From Allostella vacuolata (lineage in GTDB: Bacteria > Pseudomonadota > Alphaproteobacteria > ATCC43930 > Allostellaceae), in assembly GCA_006739055.1 (NCBI GenBank), contig AP019702.1:186001-250000 (forward strand): a stretch of DNA of 64,000 bases, in the 5' to 3' direction. The notes beneath the pieces were generated by a model. That model was given only the letters and a program-made list of their open reading frames with translations, had not been told where the DNA came from and did no database searches. The position numbers were made by a program, and so were the translations under genes. Shown in pieces: positions 34,455-43,000 of the stretch. Each line of letters opens with the position of its first letter. The stretch's first letter is position 1.

Positions 34455-35872
34455 GAGAGGTACTTCTCCCTGGCCTCGGCGATGCGGGCGCGCACGCCCT
34501 CGGGCGCGGTGCCCCCGAAGCTGGTGCGGCTGGCGACCGAGCGGTCGACGGTGAGCACGTCGTAGATGGCCTCGGTGATGCCGGAATGCTCGGCCTGCAA
34601 CTCCGCCAGCGACAGCTCGGCCAGCGCGCAGCCCTTCTCCTCGGCCTTGCGGACGCAGCGCCCTGTCACATGATGGGCCTCGCGGAAGGGGATGCCCAGC
34701 GTGCGCACCAGCCAGTCGGCCAGGTCGGTCGCGGTGATGAAGCCGTTGGCGGTCGCCGCCCGCATGCGCTCCGGCTCGGCCGTCATGTCGCGGACCATGC
34801 CGGACATGGCGGCCAGCGCCAGCGACAGGGTGTCGGCCGCCTCGAAGGTCGGCTCCTTGTCGTCCTGCATGTCCTTGCCGTAGGTGAGCGGCAGGCCCTT
34901 CAGCACGATCAGCAGCGAATTGAGCGCGCCGATGACGCGCCCGGCCTTGGCCCGCACCAGTTCGGCCGCGTCGGGGTTGCGCTTCTGCGGCATGATCGAG
35001 CTGCCGGTGGTGTAGGCGTCGCTCAGCCGGATGAACTTGAACCCGTCCGAGCACCACAGGACGATCTCCTCGGCGAAGCGCGACAGGTGCACGGCGCAGA
35101 TCGAGGCCGCGGCCAGGAACTCGAGCGCGTAGTCGCGGTCGGACACGGCGTCCAGCGAGTTGGCCATCGGCCGGTCGAAGCCGAGAGCGGCCGCCGTCAT
35201 GTGGCGGTCGATCGGGAACGAGGTGCCGGCGAGTGCCGCCGCCCCCAGCGGCGATTCGTTCATCCGCCGCCGGGCGTCGGCCAGCCGGCCGCGGTCGCGC
35301 CCCAGCATCTCGACATAGGCCATCAGGTGGTGGCCGAAGGTGACCGGCTGGGCCGCCTGGAGGTGGGTGTAGCCCGGCATGACGGTCGCGGCGTGGCGCT
35401 CCGCCAGGTCGATCAGGGCCGCCTGCAGGTCCTTCGCCTGCTCGTCGAGCCCGTCGACCGCATCCCGGACCCACAGCTTGAAGTCGAGGGCGACCTGGTC
35501 GTTGCGCGAGCGCGCGGTGTGCAGCCGGCCCGCGGCCGGGCCGATCAGCTCGGTCAGGCGCGATTCCACGTTCATGTGGATGTCTTCCAGCGCCACCTTG
35601 AACTCGAAGGTGCCGGCCTCGATCTCGCCCAGGATGGTGTCGAGCCCGGCGACGATGCGCTCCACGTCCCCGGCCGCGACGATGCCCGCCGCGCCCAGCA
35701 TCCGCGCATGGGCCTTGGAGCCGGCGATGTCCTGGGCGTAGAGGCGGCGGTCGAATCCGATCGAGGCGTTGATGCGTTCCATCACCGCGGCGTGGCCCGC
35801 GGCGAAACGCCCGCCCCACAGCGGGTTGGCGGCCGGCGCTGCCGCGCCCTTATTGTTGTTCGGATCGGTCAC
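34451..35872 (-). CDS. argH: argininosuccinate lyase
   Basis: 473 aa; splits argininosuccinate to arginine and fumarate. The fumarase/aspartase signature [12 protein letters not shown] is complete and [13 protein letters not shown] and HTHLQ-equivalent [15 protein letters not shown] are present. Start is taken as GTG 35872 (VTDPNNNKG), which gives a short N-terminal extension before the conserved NPLWGGRFA; no strong ribosome binding site was seen. Divergent from tlpA with a 27-bp gap, a conserved pairing. Confidence 0.95.
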   Translation of the reverse strand: MTDPNNNKGAAAPAANPLWGGRFAAGHAAVMERINASIGFDRRLYAQDIAGSKAHARMLGAAGIVAAGDVERIVAGLDTILGEIEAGTFEFKVALEDIHMNVESRLTELIGPAAGRLHTARSRNDQVALDFKLWVRDAVDGLDEQAKDLQAALIDLAERHAATVMPGYTHLQAAQPVTFGHHLMAYVEMLGRDRGRLADARRRMNESPLGAAALAGTSFPIDRHMTAAALGFDRPMANSLDAVSDRDYALEFLAAASICAVHLSRFAEEIVLWCSDGFKFIRLSDAYTTGSSIMPQKRNPDAAELVRAKAGRVIGALNSLLIVLKGLPLTYGKDMQDDKEPTFEAADTLSLALAAMSGMVRDMTAEPERMRAATANGFITATDLADWLVRTLGIPFREAHHVTGRCVRKAEEKGCALAELSLAELQAEHSGITEAIYDVLTVDRSVASRTSFGGTAPEGVRARIAEAREKYLS

Positions 35873-35899
35873 TGGCTCGGGCTCCGGAAGGACGATTGA

Positions 35900-36460
35900 A
35901 TGGGTAGCGGGTGGATGAATATCGGGCGGCTCCTGGCGACGGCGCTGCTGGCGGCACTGCCGATGGCGGCTCCGGCGGGCGCCGCCGAGGCCCCGGCATT
36001 CCGCGGCGCGATCGGGCAATTTACCCCGGCGGCGGAGCCGCGGCCAGCGCCGACGCTACCCTTCCAGGATGGGGCGGGGCGCGAGCTCACCTTCGCGGAC
36101 TTCCGGGGCAAGCTCGTCCTGGTCAACCTGTGGGCGACATGGTGCGCCCCTTGCGTCAAGGAGATGCCGGCGCTCGACCGGCTGCGGGCGAAGATGGCCG
36201 GCAGCGACGTGGTGGTGCTGGCGCTGTCGTCCGACCGCGGCGGGGCGAAGCAGGTCGAGCCGTTCCTGAAGAAGCACGGCGTCGAGGGGCTGGGGGTGTG
36301 GGTCGACGCCAAGGGCGCCATCCCGCGCGCCTTCGCCGCCCGCGGCCTGCCGACCACCATCCTGCTCGACCGCCGGGGCCACGAGATCGGCCGCCTCGAG
36401 GGCGACGCGGAATGGGACGGCGAGGCGGCGGTGGCCCTGCTGCGGCACTACCTCGAATAG
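35900..36460 (+). CDS. tlpA: TlpA-family thiol:disulfide oxidoreductase
   Basis: 186 aa periplasmic thioredoxin-fold protein. Signal peptide or anchor (about 6-28), then the active site WATWCAPC near residues 80-87 and the cis-Pro motif [10 protein letters not shown]. TlpA-type proteins reduce disulfides during cytochrome oxidase maturation. GGAAGGA precedes ATG 35900 at suitable spacing; an in-frame ATG at 35915 is a weaker option. The tlpA-argH divergent arrangement is widespread in alphaproteobacteria. Confidence 0.88.
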   Translation: MGSGWMNIGRLLATALLAALPMAAPAGAAEAPAFRGAIGQFTPAAEPRPAPTLPFQDGAGRELTFADFRGKLVLVNLWATWCAPCVKEMPALDRLRAKMAGSDVVVLALSSDRGGAKQVEPFLKKHGVEGLGVWVDAKGAIPRAFAARGLPTTILLDRRGHEIGRLEGDAEWDGEAAVALLRHYLE

Positions 36461-36464
36461 CCGG

Positions 36465-37787
36465 CTACGCCTTGGGCCGCGGGTTGCTGCCGTCGGTGTA
36501 GCGCGAGAAGCGGAACTCCTTGGGGTCGACGATCGGCTGGCTGGCGGTGGCGAGATCGGCCGCCAGCCGGCCCGCCGCCGGGCCGATGCCGAAACCGTGG
36601 CCGGAGAAGCCGGTCGCGATGTAGAAGCCCGGCACCCGCTCCACCGGCGAGATGACCGGCACGGCGTCGGGGGTGGTGTCGATCAGCCCGCCCCAGGTCT
36701 CCACCACCTTCATGTTCTGGAAGACCGGGAAGTCGCGGGCGACGATGCCCTTCAGCTCCTCCAGCGCGGACAGGAGCGGCGGCGGGTCCATCACCCGCAC
36801 CTTCTCGAACGGGCTGACGCTGTCGAGCGACCAGCGCCGCGGCTGCTTCCATTCCTCCAGGAAGCGCCGGCCGAGCCGGAGCTTCAGGAACTTGCGGTTG
36901 GCGCGCAGCGCCGGCAGGAAGTCGAAGAAGAGGCGGAAGGAATCCGGCGTGATGTCGGTGACGTTGGTGTTGCGCTTGGCCAGCGTGTAGCCGCCGTCGT
37001 TGCGCTTGCGCATGCCGTACTGGTTGGTGCCGAGCGTGCATTCGGGCCCGCCCGCGATGGGCGCGGTGCGCAGGACCGAGCCCGTCACCATGAGCTGCGG
37101 CAGGTCGATGCCGAGATTGCCCGAGAAGAGGCGCGACCAGGCGCCGCCCGCCAGGATCACCGACTGGCAGGCGATGCGGCCGCGCTCGGTCACCACGCCG
37201 GAGACCCGGCCCCCCTGGGTCTCGATGCCGCGCACCGCGCATTGCGTGGCGACGGTGGCGCCCAGCCGCTGGGCGGCCCGCGCGATCGCCGGGGCGGCCA
37301 CGGTCGGCTCGGCGCGGCCGTCGCTGGCGGTGTGGAGGCCGCCCACCCACTTCCTGGTGGCGCCCGGCACCAGGCGCGCGATCTCGTCCGGGCCGAGGAT
37401 GCGGGAATCGAGCTGGTAGGGCCGGGCGTGCTCCAGCCACTGGGTCTTGGCCTTCAGGTCGGCCTCGTCGGAGCACAGGAAGAGCGTGCCGGCGCGGGTG
37501 TAGCCGGTCGGCTCCCCCAGCCGCTCGTCCATGCCCTCCCACATGCGCTGCGCCTCGACGCTGAGGGCGATCTCGCGCGGGTCGCGCAGCGCGGTGCGGC
37601 AGAAGCCCCAGTTGCGGCTCGACTGCTCGGCCCCGACATGGCCCTTCTCGCACAGCACCGTCGGGATGCCGCGCTCGGCGAGTGCCAGCGCAGCGCTGAC
37701 CCCGATGATGCCGGCTCCGACCACGACGACTTCGGTACGCGAAGGCAGCTTCTCGTCCGACTGGACGGGATCGACGCGCGGAGACAT
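36465..37787 (-). CDS. FAD-dependent oxidoreductase (DAO family)
   Basis: 440 aa. The FAD-binding VVVGAGIIGVSAALALAERG starts near residue 20, then RNWGFCRTALRDPREIALS and the C-terminal [20 protein letters not shown]. This is the D-amino-acid oxidase/glycine oxidase/sarcosine oxidase superfamily; the substrate is likely an amine or amino acid but cannot be named. ATG 37787 is chosen over longer frames that read into non-coding sequence. It is convergent with tlpA, stops 4 bp apart. Confidence 0.8.
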   Translation of the reverse strand: MSPRVDPVQSDEKLPSRTEVVVVGAGIIGVSAALALAERGIPTVLCEKGHVGAEQSSRNWGFCRTALRDPREIALSVEAQRMWEGMDERLGEPTGYTRAGTLFLCSDEADLKAKTQWLEHARPYQLDSRILGPDEIARLVPGATRKWVGGLHTASDGRAEPTVAAPAIARAAQRLGATVATQCAVRGIETQGGRVSGVVTERGRIACQSVILAGGAWSRLFSGNLGIDLPQLMVTGSVLRTAPIAGGPECTLGTNQYGMRKRNDGGYTLAKRNTNVTDITPDSFRLFFDFLPALRANRKFLKLRLGRRFLEEWKQPRRWSLDSVSPFEKVRVMDPPPLLSALEELKGIVARDFPVFQNMKVVETWGGLIDTTPDAVPVISPVERVPGFYIATGFSGHGFGIGPAAGRLAADLATASQPIVDPKEFRFSRYTDGSNPRPKA

Positions 37788-37920
37788 GGCCGGTGCACCC
37801 TTGGGCGAGGTTCGTGACCGGCGAGTGTCGCTCCCTTCCGCGGCCGCGCTCAAGCGCGAACCTTGCGACAGGCCGCCGCAGCGCGTGCAACCGTGCTGCC
37901 GGGCAGGCGATCGAGGAGAT

Positions 37921-37944
37921 GGCCGGGCGGCTCGCCGCCCGGCC
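37921..37944 (-). terminator. hairpin downstream of the 3-hydroxyacyl-CoA dehydrogenase
   Basis: A perfect 10-bp stem (GGCCGGGCGG / CCGCCCGGCC) with a 4-base loop, 7 bp past the gene's stop on the minus strand. No U-tract. Confidence 0.6.
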
Positions 37945-37950
37945 GCCGTC

Positions 37951-38823
37951 TCAGCGGGTCGGGACCGGCTTCTCGCCGCGATAGTCGTAGAAGCCGCGGC
38001 CGGCCTTGCGGCCGAGCCAGCCGGCCTCGACATACTTCACCAGCAGCGGGCAGGGGCGGTACTTGGAATCCGCCAGCCCGTCATAGAGCACCTGCATGAC
38101 GGCGAGGCAGGTGTCGAGGCCGATGAAGTCCGCCAGTTCCAGCGGGCCCATCGGATGGTTGGCGCCGAGCTTCATGGCGGTGTCGATCGCCACCACCGAG
38201 CCCACCCCCTCGTAGAGGGTGTAGACCGCCTCGTTGATCATCGGCAGCAGGATGCGGTTGACGATGAAGGCCGGGAAATCCTCGGCGGCGACCGGCTGCT
38301 TGCCGAGGCGCACGGCCAGCTCGCGGATCGTCTGGTAGGTGCCTTCCTCGGTGGCGATGCCGCGGATCAGCTCCACCAGCTGCATCACCGGCACCGGGTT
38401 CATGAAGTGCATGCCGATGAAGCGGCCCGGCCGGTCGGTCGCGGCCGCCAGCCGGGTGATCGAGATCGACGAGGTGTTGGAGGCGACGATGGTACTGGGC
38501 CCGAGATTGGGGACCAGCGCCCGGAAGATCTCCTTCTTGATCTGCTCGTTCTCGGTCGCGGCCTCGATCACCACGTCGCAGTCGCGGAACACGCCCATGT
38601 CGCGCGACGGCTCGATCCGGGCGATCGCGGCGGCGCGCTCCTCCTCGGTCATCTTGCCGCGGGCGACCAGCTTCTGGTAGCCGCGGTCGATGTTCTCGAC
38701 CGCGCGCTGCAGCGCGTCCTCGCTCATGTCGAGCAGGCGGACCGGGTAGCCGGCCTGGGCCCCCACCTGGGCGATGCCCGAGCCCATCTGGCCCGCGCCG
38801 ATGATGCCGATTCTGCCGATCAT
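37951..38823 (-). CDS. hbd: 3-hydroxybutyryl-CoA dehydrogenase
   Basis: 290 aa; NAD(H)-dependent interconversion of acetoacetyl-CoA and (S)-3-hydroxybutyryl-CoA. Rossmann motif GAGQMGSGIAQ at residues about 9-19, SNTSSISI, the catalytic His in HFMNPVPVMQLVE, and the C-terminal domain signature GFVNR-equivalent DFPAFIVNRILLPMINEA are intact. Located 62 bp downstream of etfA on the same strand, the usual alphaproteobacterial etfB-etfA-hbd cluster. Confidence 0.93.
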   Translation of the reverse strand: MIGRIGIIGAGQMGSGIAQVGAQAGYPVRLLDMSEDALQRAVENIDRGYQKLVARGKMTEEERAAAIARIEPSRDMGVFRDCDVVIEAATENEQIKKEIFRALVPNLGPSTIVASNTSSISITRLAAATDRPGRFIGMHFMNPVPVMQLVELIRGIATEEGTYQTIRELAVRLGKQPVAAEDFPAFIVNRILLPMINEAVYTLYEGVGSVVAIDTAMKLGANHPMGPLELADFIGLDTCLAVMQVLYDGLADSKYRPCPLLVKYVEAGWLGRKAGRGFYDYRGEKPVPTR

Positions 38824-38885
38824 CGCGTTCCCTGTTTCCTGTGCGGAACCGTGCTCGCGGGCGAAGGCTGCCCGCGGGCCCGGCG

Positions 38886-39824
38886 TCACGATTTCTCGAT
38901 GGCGCCGGTCAGCTCCGGCACGATCTGGAAGAGGTCGCCCACCAGGCCGTAGTCGGCCACCTGGAAGATCGGTGCCTCCTCGTCCTTGTTGATGGCGACG
39001 ATGACCTTGCTGTCCTTCATGCCGGCCAGATGCTGGATCGCCCCGGAGATGCCGACGGCGATGTACAGCTCCGGCGCCACCACCTTGCCGGTCTGCCCGA
39101 CCTGGTAGTCGTTCGGCACGAAGCCGGCGTCGACGGCGGCGCGGCTGGCGCCGACGGCCGCACCCAGCTTGTCGGCCAGCGCCTCCAGGAGCTTGAAGTT
39201 CTCGCCGTTCTGCATGCCGCGGCCGCCGGAAACGACCACCCGGGCGGCGGTCAGTTCCGGCCGCTCGGACTTGGACAGCTCGTTGCCGACGAAGCTGGAC
39301 TGGCCGGCATCGCCCGCGCCGGCGGCGCTCTCGATCGCGGCATTGCCGCCCTCGGCCGCCGCCGGGCCGAAGCCGGTGGTGCGCACGGTGATGACCTTGA
39401 CCGCATCCTTGGACTGCACCGTCGCCAGGGCATTGCCGGCATAGATCGGGCGCACGAAGGTGTCGGGCGAGACGACGGCGGTGATGTCGGAGATCTGCTG
39501 CACGTCGAGCAGGGCCGCCACCCGCGGCAGCACGTTCTTGCCGCTGGTGGTGGCCGGCGCCAGGATGTGGCTGTAGCCCCCGGCCAGGCCGACCAGCAAG
39601 GGCGCCAGGTTCTCGGCCAGCGGATGGGCATAGGCCGCGTCGTCGGCGACCAGCACCTTCGCGATGCCGGCCACCCTGGCGGCGGCCTCGGCGACCGGGC
39701 CGCAGCCCTGGCCCGCGACCAGGATATGCAGGTCGCCACCGATCTCGGCCGCGGCGGTCACGGCGTTGAGGGTGGCGGGCTTCAGGGCCGAGCCGTCATG
39801 CTCGGCCAGGATGAGGACGCTCAT
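38886..39824 (-). CDS. etfA: electron transfer flavoprotein alpha subunit
   Basis: 312 aa; FAD-binding subunit that takes electrons from acyl-CoA dehydrogenases and passes them to ETF:quinone oxidoreductase. ETF alpha domain at the N-terminus ([14 protein letters not shown]) and the C-terminal FAD motif, seen as [54 protein letters not shown], and [20 protein letters not shown]. The ATG overlaps the etfB stop (ATGA). Confidence 0.96.
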   Translation of the reverse strand: MSVLILAEHDGSALKPATLNAVTAAAEIGGDLHILVAGQGCGPVAEAAARVAGIAKVLVADDAAYAHPLAENLAPLLVGLAGGYSHILAPATTSGKNVLPRVAALLDVQQISDITAVVSPDTFVRPIYAGNALATVQSKDAVKVITVRTTGFGPAAAEGGNAAIESAAGAGDAGQSSFVGNELSKSERPELTAARVVVSGGRGMQNGENFKLLEALADKLGAAVGASRAAVDAGFVPNDYQVGQTGKVVAPELYIAVGISGAIQHLAGMKDSKVIVAINKDEEAPIFQVADYGLVGDLFQIVPELTGAIEKS

Positions 39825-40573
39825 CAGATCACCCGGGCTTCGGTCTTCAGCTTCTCGACGAGTTCGGCCACGCTCTTGACCTTGATGCCGGCCTGGCGCT
39901 TGGCCGGCTCCTCGACCTTGAGGGTCGCCAGCCGCGGCGCCGGATCGACGCCGAGGTCGGCCGGCTTGGTCACGGCGATCGGCTTCTTCTTCGCCTTCAT
40001 GATGTTGGGCAGCGAGGCGTAGCGCGGCTCGTTGAGGCGCAGGTCGGTGGTGACGATCGCGGGCAGCGCGACGCGGATCGTCTCCAGCCCGCCATCGACC
40101 TCGCGGGTCACCTCGGCCTTGTCGCCATCGACCTTGATCCGCGAGGCGAAGGTCGCCTGCGGCCAGCCGAGCAGGGCTGCCAGCATCTGGCCGGTCTGGT
40201 TGGCGTCGTCGTCGATCGCCTGCTTGCCGAGGATGACGAGCCCGGGCTGTTCCTGCTCGCACACCGCCTTCAGCAGCTTGGCGACCGCCAGCGGCTCCAG
40301 GGCGGCGTCGGTCTCGACCAGGATGCCGCGGTCGGCACCCATGGCGAGCGCGGTGCGGATCGTCTCCTGGCACTGGGTCACGCCCAGCGACACGGCGACG
40401 ATCTCGGTCGCGACGCCCGCCTCTTTCAGGCGCACGGCTTCCTCGACCCCGATCTCATCGAACGGGTTCATCGACATCTTGACGTTCGCCGTCTCAACCC
40501 CGGTCTTGTCCGCCTTGACCCGGATCTTGACGTTGTAGTCGACGACCCGCTTGACGGCGACGAGCACTTTCAT
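39824..40573 (-). CDS. etfB: electron transfer flavoprotein beta subunit
   Basis: 249 aa AMP-binding partner of EtfA. Typical ETF beta features: [37 protein letters not shown] and the anchor signature [20 protein letters not shown] near the C-terminus. ATG 40573 is preferred to 40582 because it gives the family N-terminus. First gene of etfB-etfA-hbd. Confidence 0.96.
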   Translation of the reverse strand: MKVLVAVKRVVDYNVKIRVKADKTGVETANVKMSMNPFDEIGVEEAVRLKEAGVATEIVAVSLGVTQCQETIRTALAMGADRGILVETDAALEPLAVAKLLKAVCEQEQPGLVILGKQAIDDDANQTGQMLAALLGWPQATFASRIKVDGDKAEVTREVDGGLETIRVALPAIVTTDLRLNEPRYASLPNIMKAKKKPIAVTKPADLGVDPAPRLATLKVEEPAKRQAGIKVKSVAELVEKLKTEARVI

Positions 40574-40713
40574 CGGCACCAACTCATCTGATGGATGCTG
40601 GGAGGCGGCCTAATGGGGACGAACCGGCTGGCCCGGTCCCGTGCCTCCGTGGCGCGCGATTTGTGCACATGCACAATGGCATGGCAAGCGAAACATCCCC
40701 TGCTTCCGGCACG

Positions 40714-41280
40714 TCAGCGGTTGGCGCCGGGCACCCAGAGGACGTCCCCGGCCCCGTCGCCGTTGGCGTGGCGCGACAGCACGAACAGCAGGTCCGACAG
40801 CCGGTTGAGGTACTTGAAGGCCTCGGGATTGACCGGGTCGCGCTCGGCCAGCGCCCCCACCAGACGCTCGGCCCGCCGCGTCACCGTGCGGGCCAGGTGC
40901 AGGTAGGCGGCGGCGGGCGTGCCGCCCGGCAGGATGAACGACGACAGGGGCTGCACCCGGCCGTTGTAGTCGTCGATCTCGGCCTCCAGCCGCTCGACCT
41001 GGGCGGCGATGATGCGCAAGGCCCCGGCCGCGCGGCGCCCGTCCTCGGGCGTGCACAGGTCGGCGCCGAGGTCGAACAGATCATTCTGGATGCGCGACAG
41101 CAGCCGGTCGAGGTCGCCCGTGGTGTGCAGGCGGGCCAGCCCGACGGCGGCATTGGCCTCGTCCACCGTGCCGTAGGCTTCCACCCGGAGGTCGGATTTC
41201 GCGACCCGGGTGCCGTCGCCGAGCGAGGTCTGGCCGCGGTCGCCGCCGCGCGTGTAAATGCGGGTGAGCTGCACCATCAC
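40714..41280 (-). CDS. cob(I)yrinic acid a,c-diamide / cobalamin adenosyltransferase (PduO type)
   Basis: 188 aa ATP:cob(I)alamin adenosyltransferase that makes AdoCbl. ATP-binding motif TRGGDRGQTSLGDGTRV at residues about 9-25, then SRIQNDLFDLGADLCTP and the active-site RRAERLV. AdoCbl is needed by the class II ribonucleotide reductase at 22938-25271. The gene begins 6 bp after the HIG1-type protein. ATG 41280 or 41277 are both possible. Confidence 0.92.
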   Translation of the reverse strand: MMVQLTRIYTRGGDRGQTSLGDGTRVAKSDLRVEAYGTVDEANAAVGLARLHTTGDLDRLLSRIQNDLFDLGADLCTPEDGRRAAGALRIIAAQVERLEAEIDDYNGRVQPLSSFILPGGTPAAAYLHLARTVTRRAERLVGALAERDPVNPEAFKYLNRLSDLLFVLSRHANGDGAGDVLWVPGANR

Positions 41281-41286
41281 CGCCGC

Positions 41287-41481
41287 CTATGGCTTCATCA
41301 GCCAGAGGATCAGGCCGAAGACCAGCACCGCTGCCATCTGGAACAGCACGCGGTAGCGCATCAGCGCGTTGCTGCGGCGCGGGTCGTTGCCGCCGCGGAC
41401 CATGCCGACCACGCCGGCGCCCAGCACGCCCAGCGTCGCCAGCATGAGAAGGACCAGGATGATCGTCAGGAAAGTGTTCAT
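41287..41481 (-). CDS. HIG1-domain twin-helix membrane protein
   Basis: 64 aa. Two membrane helices (about 5-28 and 45-62) joined by a short basic loop NDPRRSNALMRYRVLFQ, the conserved core of bacterial HIG1-type (respiratory supercomplex factor-like) proteins. Commonly next to a PduO adenosyltransferase and etfBA in alphaproteobacteria. Precise function unproven. Confidence 0.85.
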   Translation of the reverse strand: MNTFLTIILVLLMLATLGVLGAGVVGMVRGGNDPRRSNALMRYRVLFQMAAVLVFGLILWLMKP

Positions 41482-41606
41482 GCGTCAGATATAGCGACTC
41501 TGGCGCGGATCGCCCAGATACGCGACGATTCGCGCCGCGGAGTTGCGGCCAAGGCCCTCCGCGGGGCAGGTTGGCCGCCAGCGCCACGCACCCGGGGAAG
41601 CGCACC

Positions 41607-42452
41607 ATGCCAGCACCAGTTCTCGACATCGCCGTGATGAGCCCGGCCGACCTCGACCGTGCGATCGGCTGGGCGGCCGATGAGGGCTGGAACCCGGGGC
41701 TGGACGACGCTCTCGCCTTCCGCGCCGCCGACCCGACCGGCTTCCTGATGGCGCGCCTCGGCGCGGAGCCGGCGGCCTCCATCTCGGTGGTCCGCTATGC
41801 GGGCGATTTCGGCTTCCTCGGCTTCTATATCGCCGCGCCCGGCCTGCGCGGCCGCGGTCATGGCTATGCCCTGTGGCAGGCCGGCATGGGCTACCTGTCG
41901 GGGGCGGTGGTCGGGCTCGACGGGGTGCCGGCGCAGCAGGCCAACTATGCCCGCTCCGGCTTCGCGCTCGCCTACCGCAACATCCGCTTCGGCGGCGCGC
42001 CCACGGCCGCCCGCATCGAAGCGGGCCTGGTGCCGCTGGCCGAGATCCCGCTCGACCGTCTCCTCGCCTATGATCGCCGCTTCTTTCCCGCCCCGCGGCG
42101 CGCCTTCCTGGCGGTATGGGCCGCCCTGCCGCACGGCCATGGCTACGCGGCTATGCGCGACGGCCGCCTCGCCGGCTATGGCGTCGTCCGCCGCTGCCGC
42201 GTCGGCTGGAAGATCGGCCCCCTCTTCGCCGACGATGCGGAGGCAGCGGAAAGCCTGTTCCGCGCGCTGGCGGCCCAGGCCGGCGAGGGGCCGGTGTTCC
42301 TCGACGTGCCGGAGGTGAACCCGGCGGCCGTTGCGCTGGCGGAGCGGCACGGGTTGCAGCCCTGCTTCGAGACGGCGCGCATGTATCGCGGGCCGGCACC
42401 CCTCCTCGACCTGGCCGGAACCTACGGGGTCTCCACCTTCGAACTGGGATAG
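41607..42452 (+). CDS. GNAT-family acetyltransferase with DUF1248/Acetyltransf_18 domain
   Basis: 281 aa in two halves: an N-terminal GNAT domain with acetyl-CoA-binding pattern PGLRGRGHGYALWQAG (about 85-100), and a C-terminal YitH/HolE-like domain (GYGVVRRCRVGWKIGPLFAD, then LDVPEVNPAAVALAERHGL). Substrate unknown. ATG 41607 gives MPAPVLDIAVMSPADL, the usual family N-terminus. Monocistronic, divergent from the HIG1 gene. Confidence 0.83.
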   Translation: MPAPVLDIAVMSPADLDRAIGWAADEGWNPGLDDALAFRAADPTGFLMARLGAEPAASISVVRYAGDFGFLGFYIAAPGLRGRGHGYALWQAGMGYLSGAVVGLDGVPAQQANYARSGFALAYRNIRFGGAPTAARIEAGLVPLAEIPLDRLLAYDRRFFPAPRRAFLAVWAALPHGHGYAAMRDGRLAGYGVVRRCRVGWKIGPLFADDAEAAESLFRALAAQAGEGPVFLDVPEVNPAAVALAERHGLQPCFETARMYRGPAPLLDLAGTYGVSTFELG

Positions 42453-42480
42453 GCCGTCGGAGCCGACGCCGGCTCTCCGC

Positions 42481-42807
42481 CTATTTTTCGAGCAGTGTGG
42501 CCAGCCGGTCGAGGCTGCCGCTCCAGAACTTCTGGTAGTGGGCGAGCCAGCGCATCGCTTCCTCCATCGGGGCCGCGCGCAGGCGGCAGGACACGGTCCG
42601 GCCGGTCTTGGTGCGGGTGATCAGGCCGGCATCGGACAGCACGTCGAGGTGCTTCATCACGGCCGGCAGGGACATCGATATCGGCCGCGCCAGCTCGCTC
42701 ACGGACAGTCCGTCCTGCTCGCCGAGGCGCGCCAGCAGGGCGCGCCGGGTCGGATCGGCGAGAGCGGAGAAGGTGCGATCGAGCGTGGCATGTATAGAGT
42801 TAACCAT
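42481..42807 (-). CDS. ArsR-family transcriptional regulator
   Basis: 108 aa winged-helix repressor. The motif ALADPTRRALLARL (about 15-28) and the recognition helix SMSLPAVMKHLDVLSDAGLI are clear. No metal-binding Cys pair of the ArsR/SmtB type is present; the pattern resembles SdpR/BigR-like ArsR members often paired with SRPBCC proteins, though none is adjacent here. Two GTTAAC palindromes overlap its start codon. Confidence 0.88.
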   Translation of the reverse strand: MVNSIHATLDRTFSALADPTRRALLARLGEQDGLSVSELARPISMSLPAVMKHLDVLSDAGLITRTKTGRTVSCRLRAAPMEEAMRWLAHYQKFWSGSLDRLATLLEK

Positions 42808-42816
42808 AAAGTTAAC
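42799..42816. promoter_or_regulatory. candidate ArsR autoregulatory operator
   Basis: Two GTTAAC palindromes at 42799-42804 and 42811-42816, 12 bp apart centre to centre, in an otherwise GC-rich area. They bracket the regulator's ATG (42805-42807), a position where bound repressor would block its own expression. Confidence 0.4.
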
Positions 42817-43000
42817 GGTATTGTGATTGGGAGCGCGCGTCAAGCGATCGAGGCGGGCGCCCGCCGCTGCGGTTGTGCGTCCCACCGTCGGCCGTCTATT
42901 TTGCCAGGAGCCATGCGCCCCCTTCGATGAGCCGGCATCCCCCAGTGCATGAACCCTTCGCCGCGCCGGACCGCGTGCCGCCGCCGGCCTCGTTTCCGGC

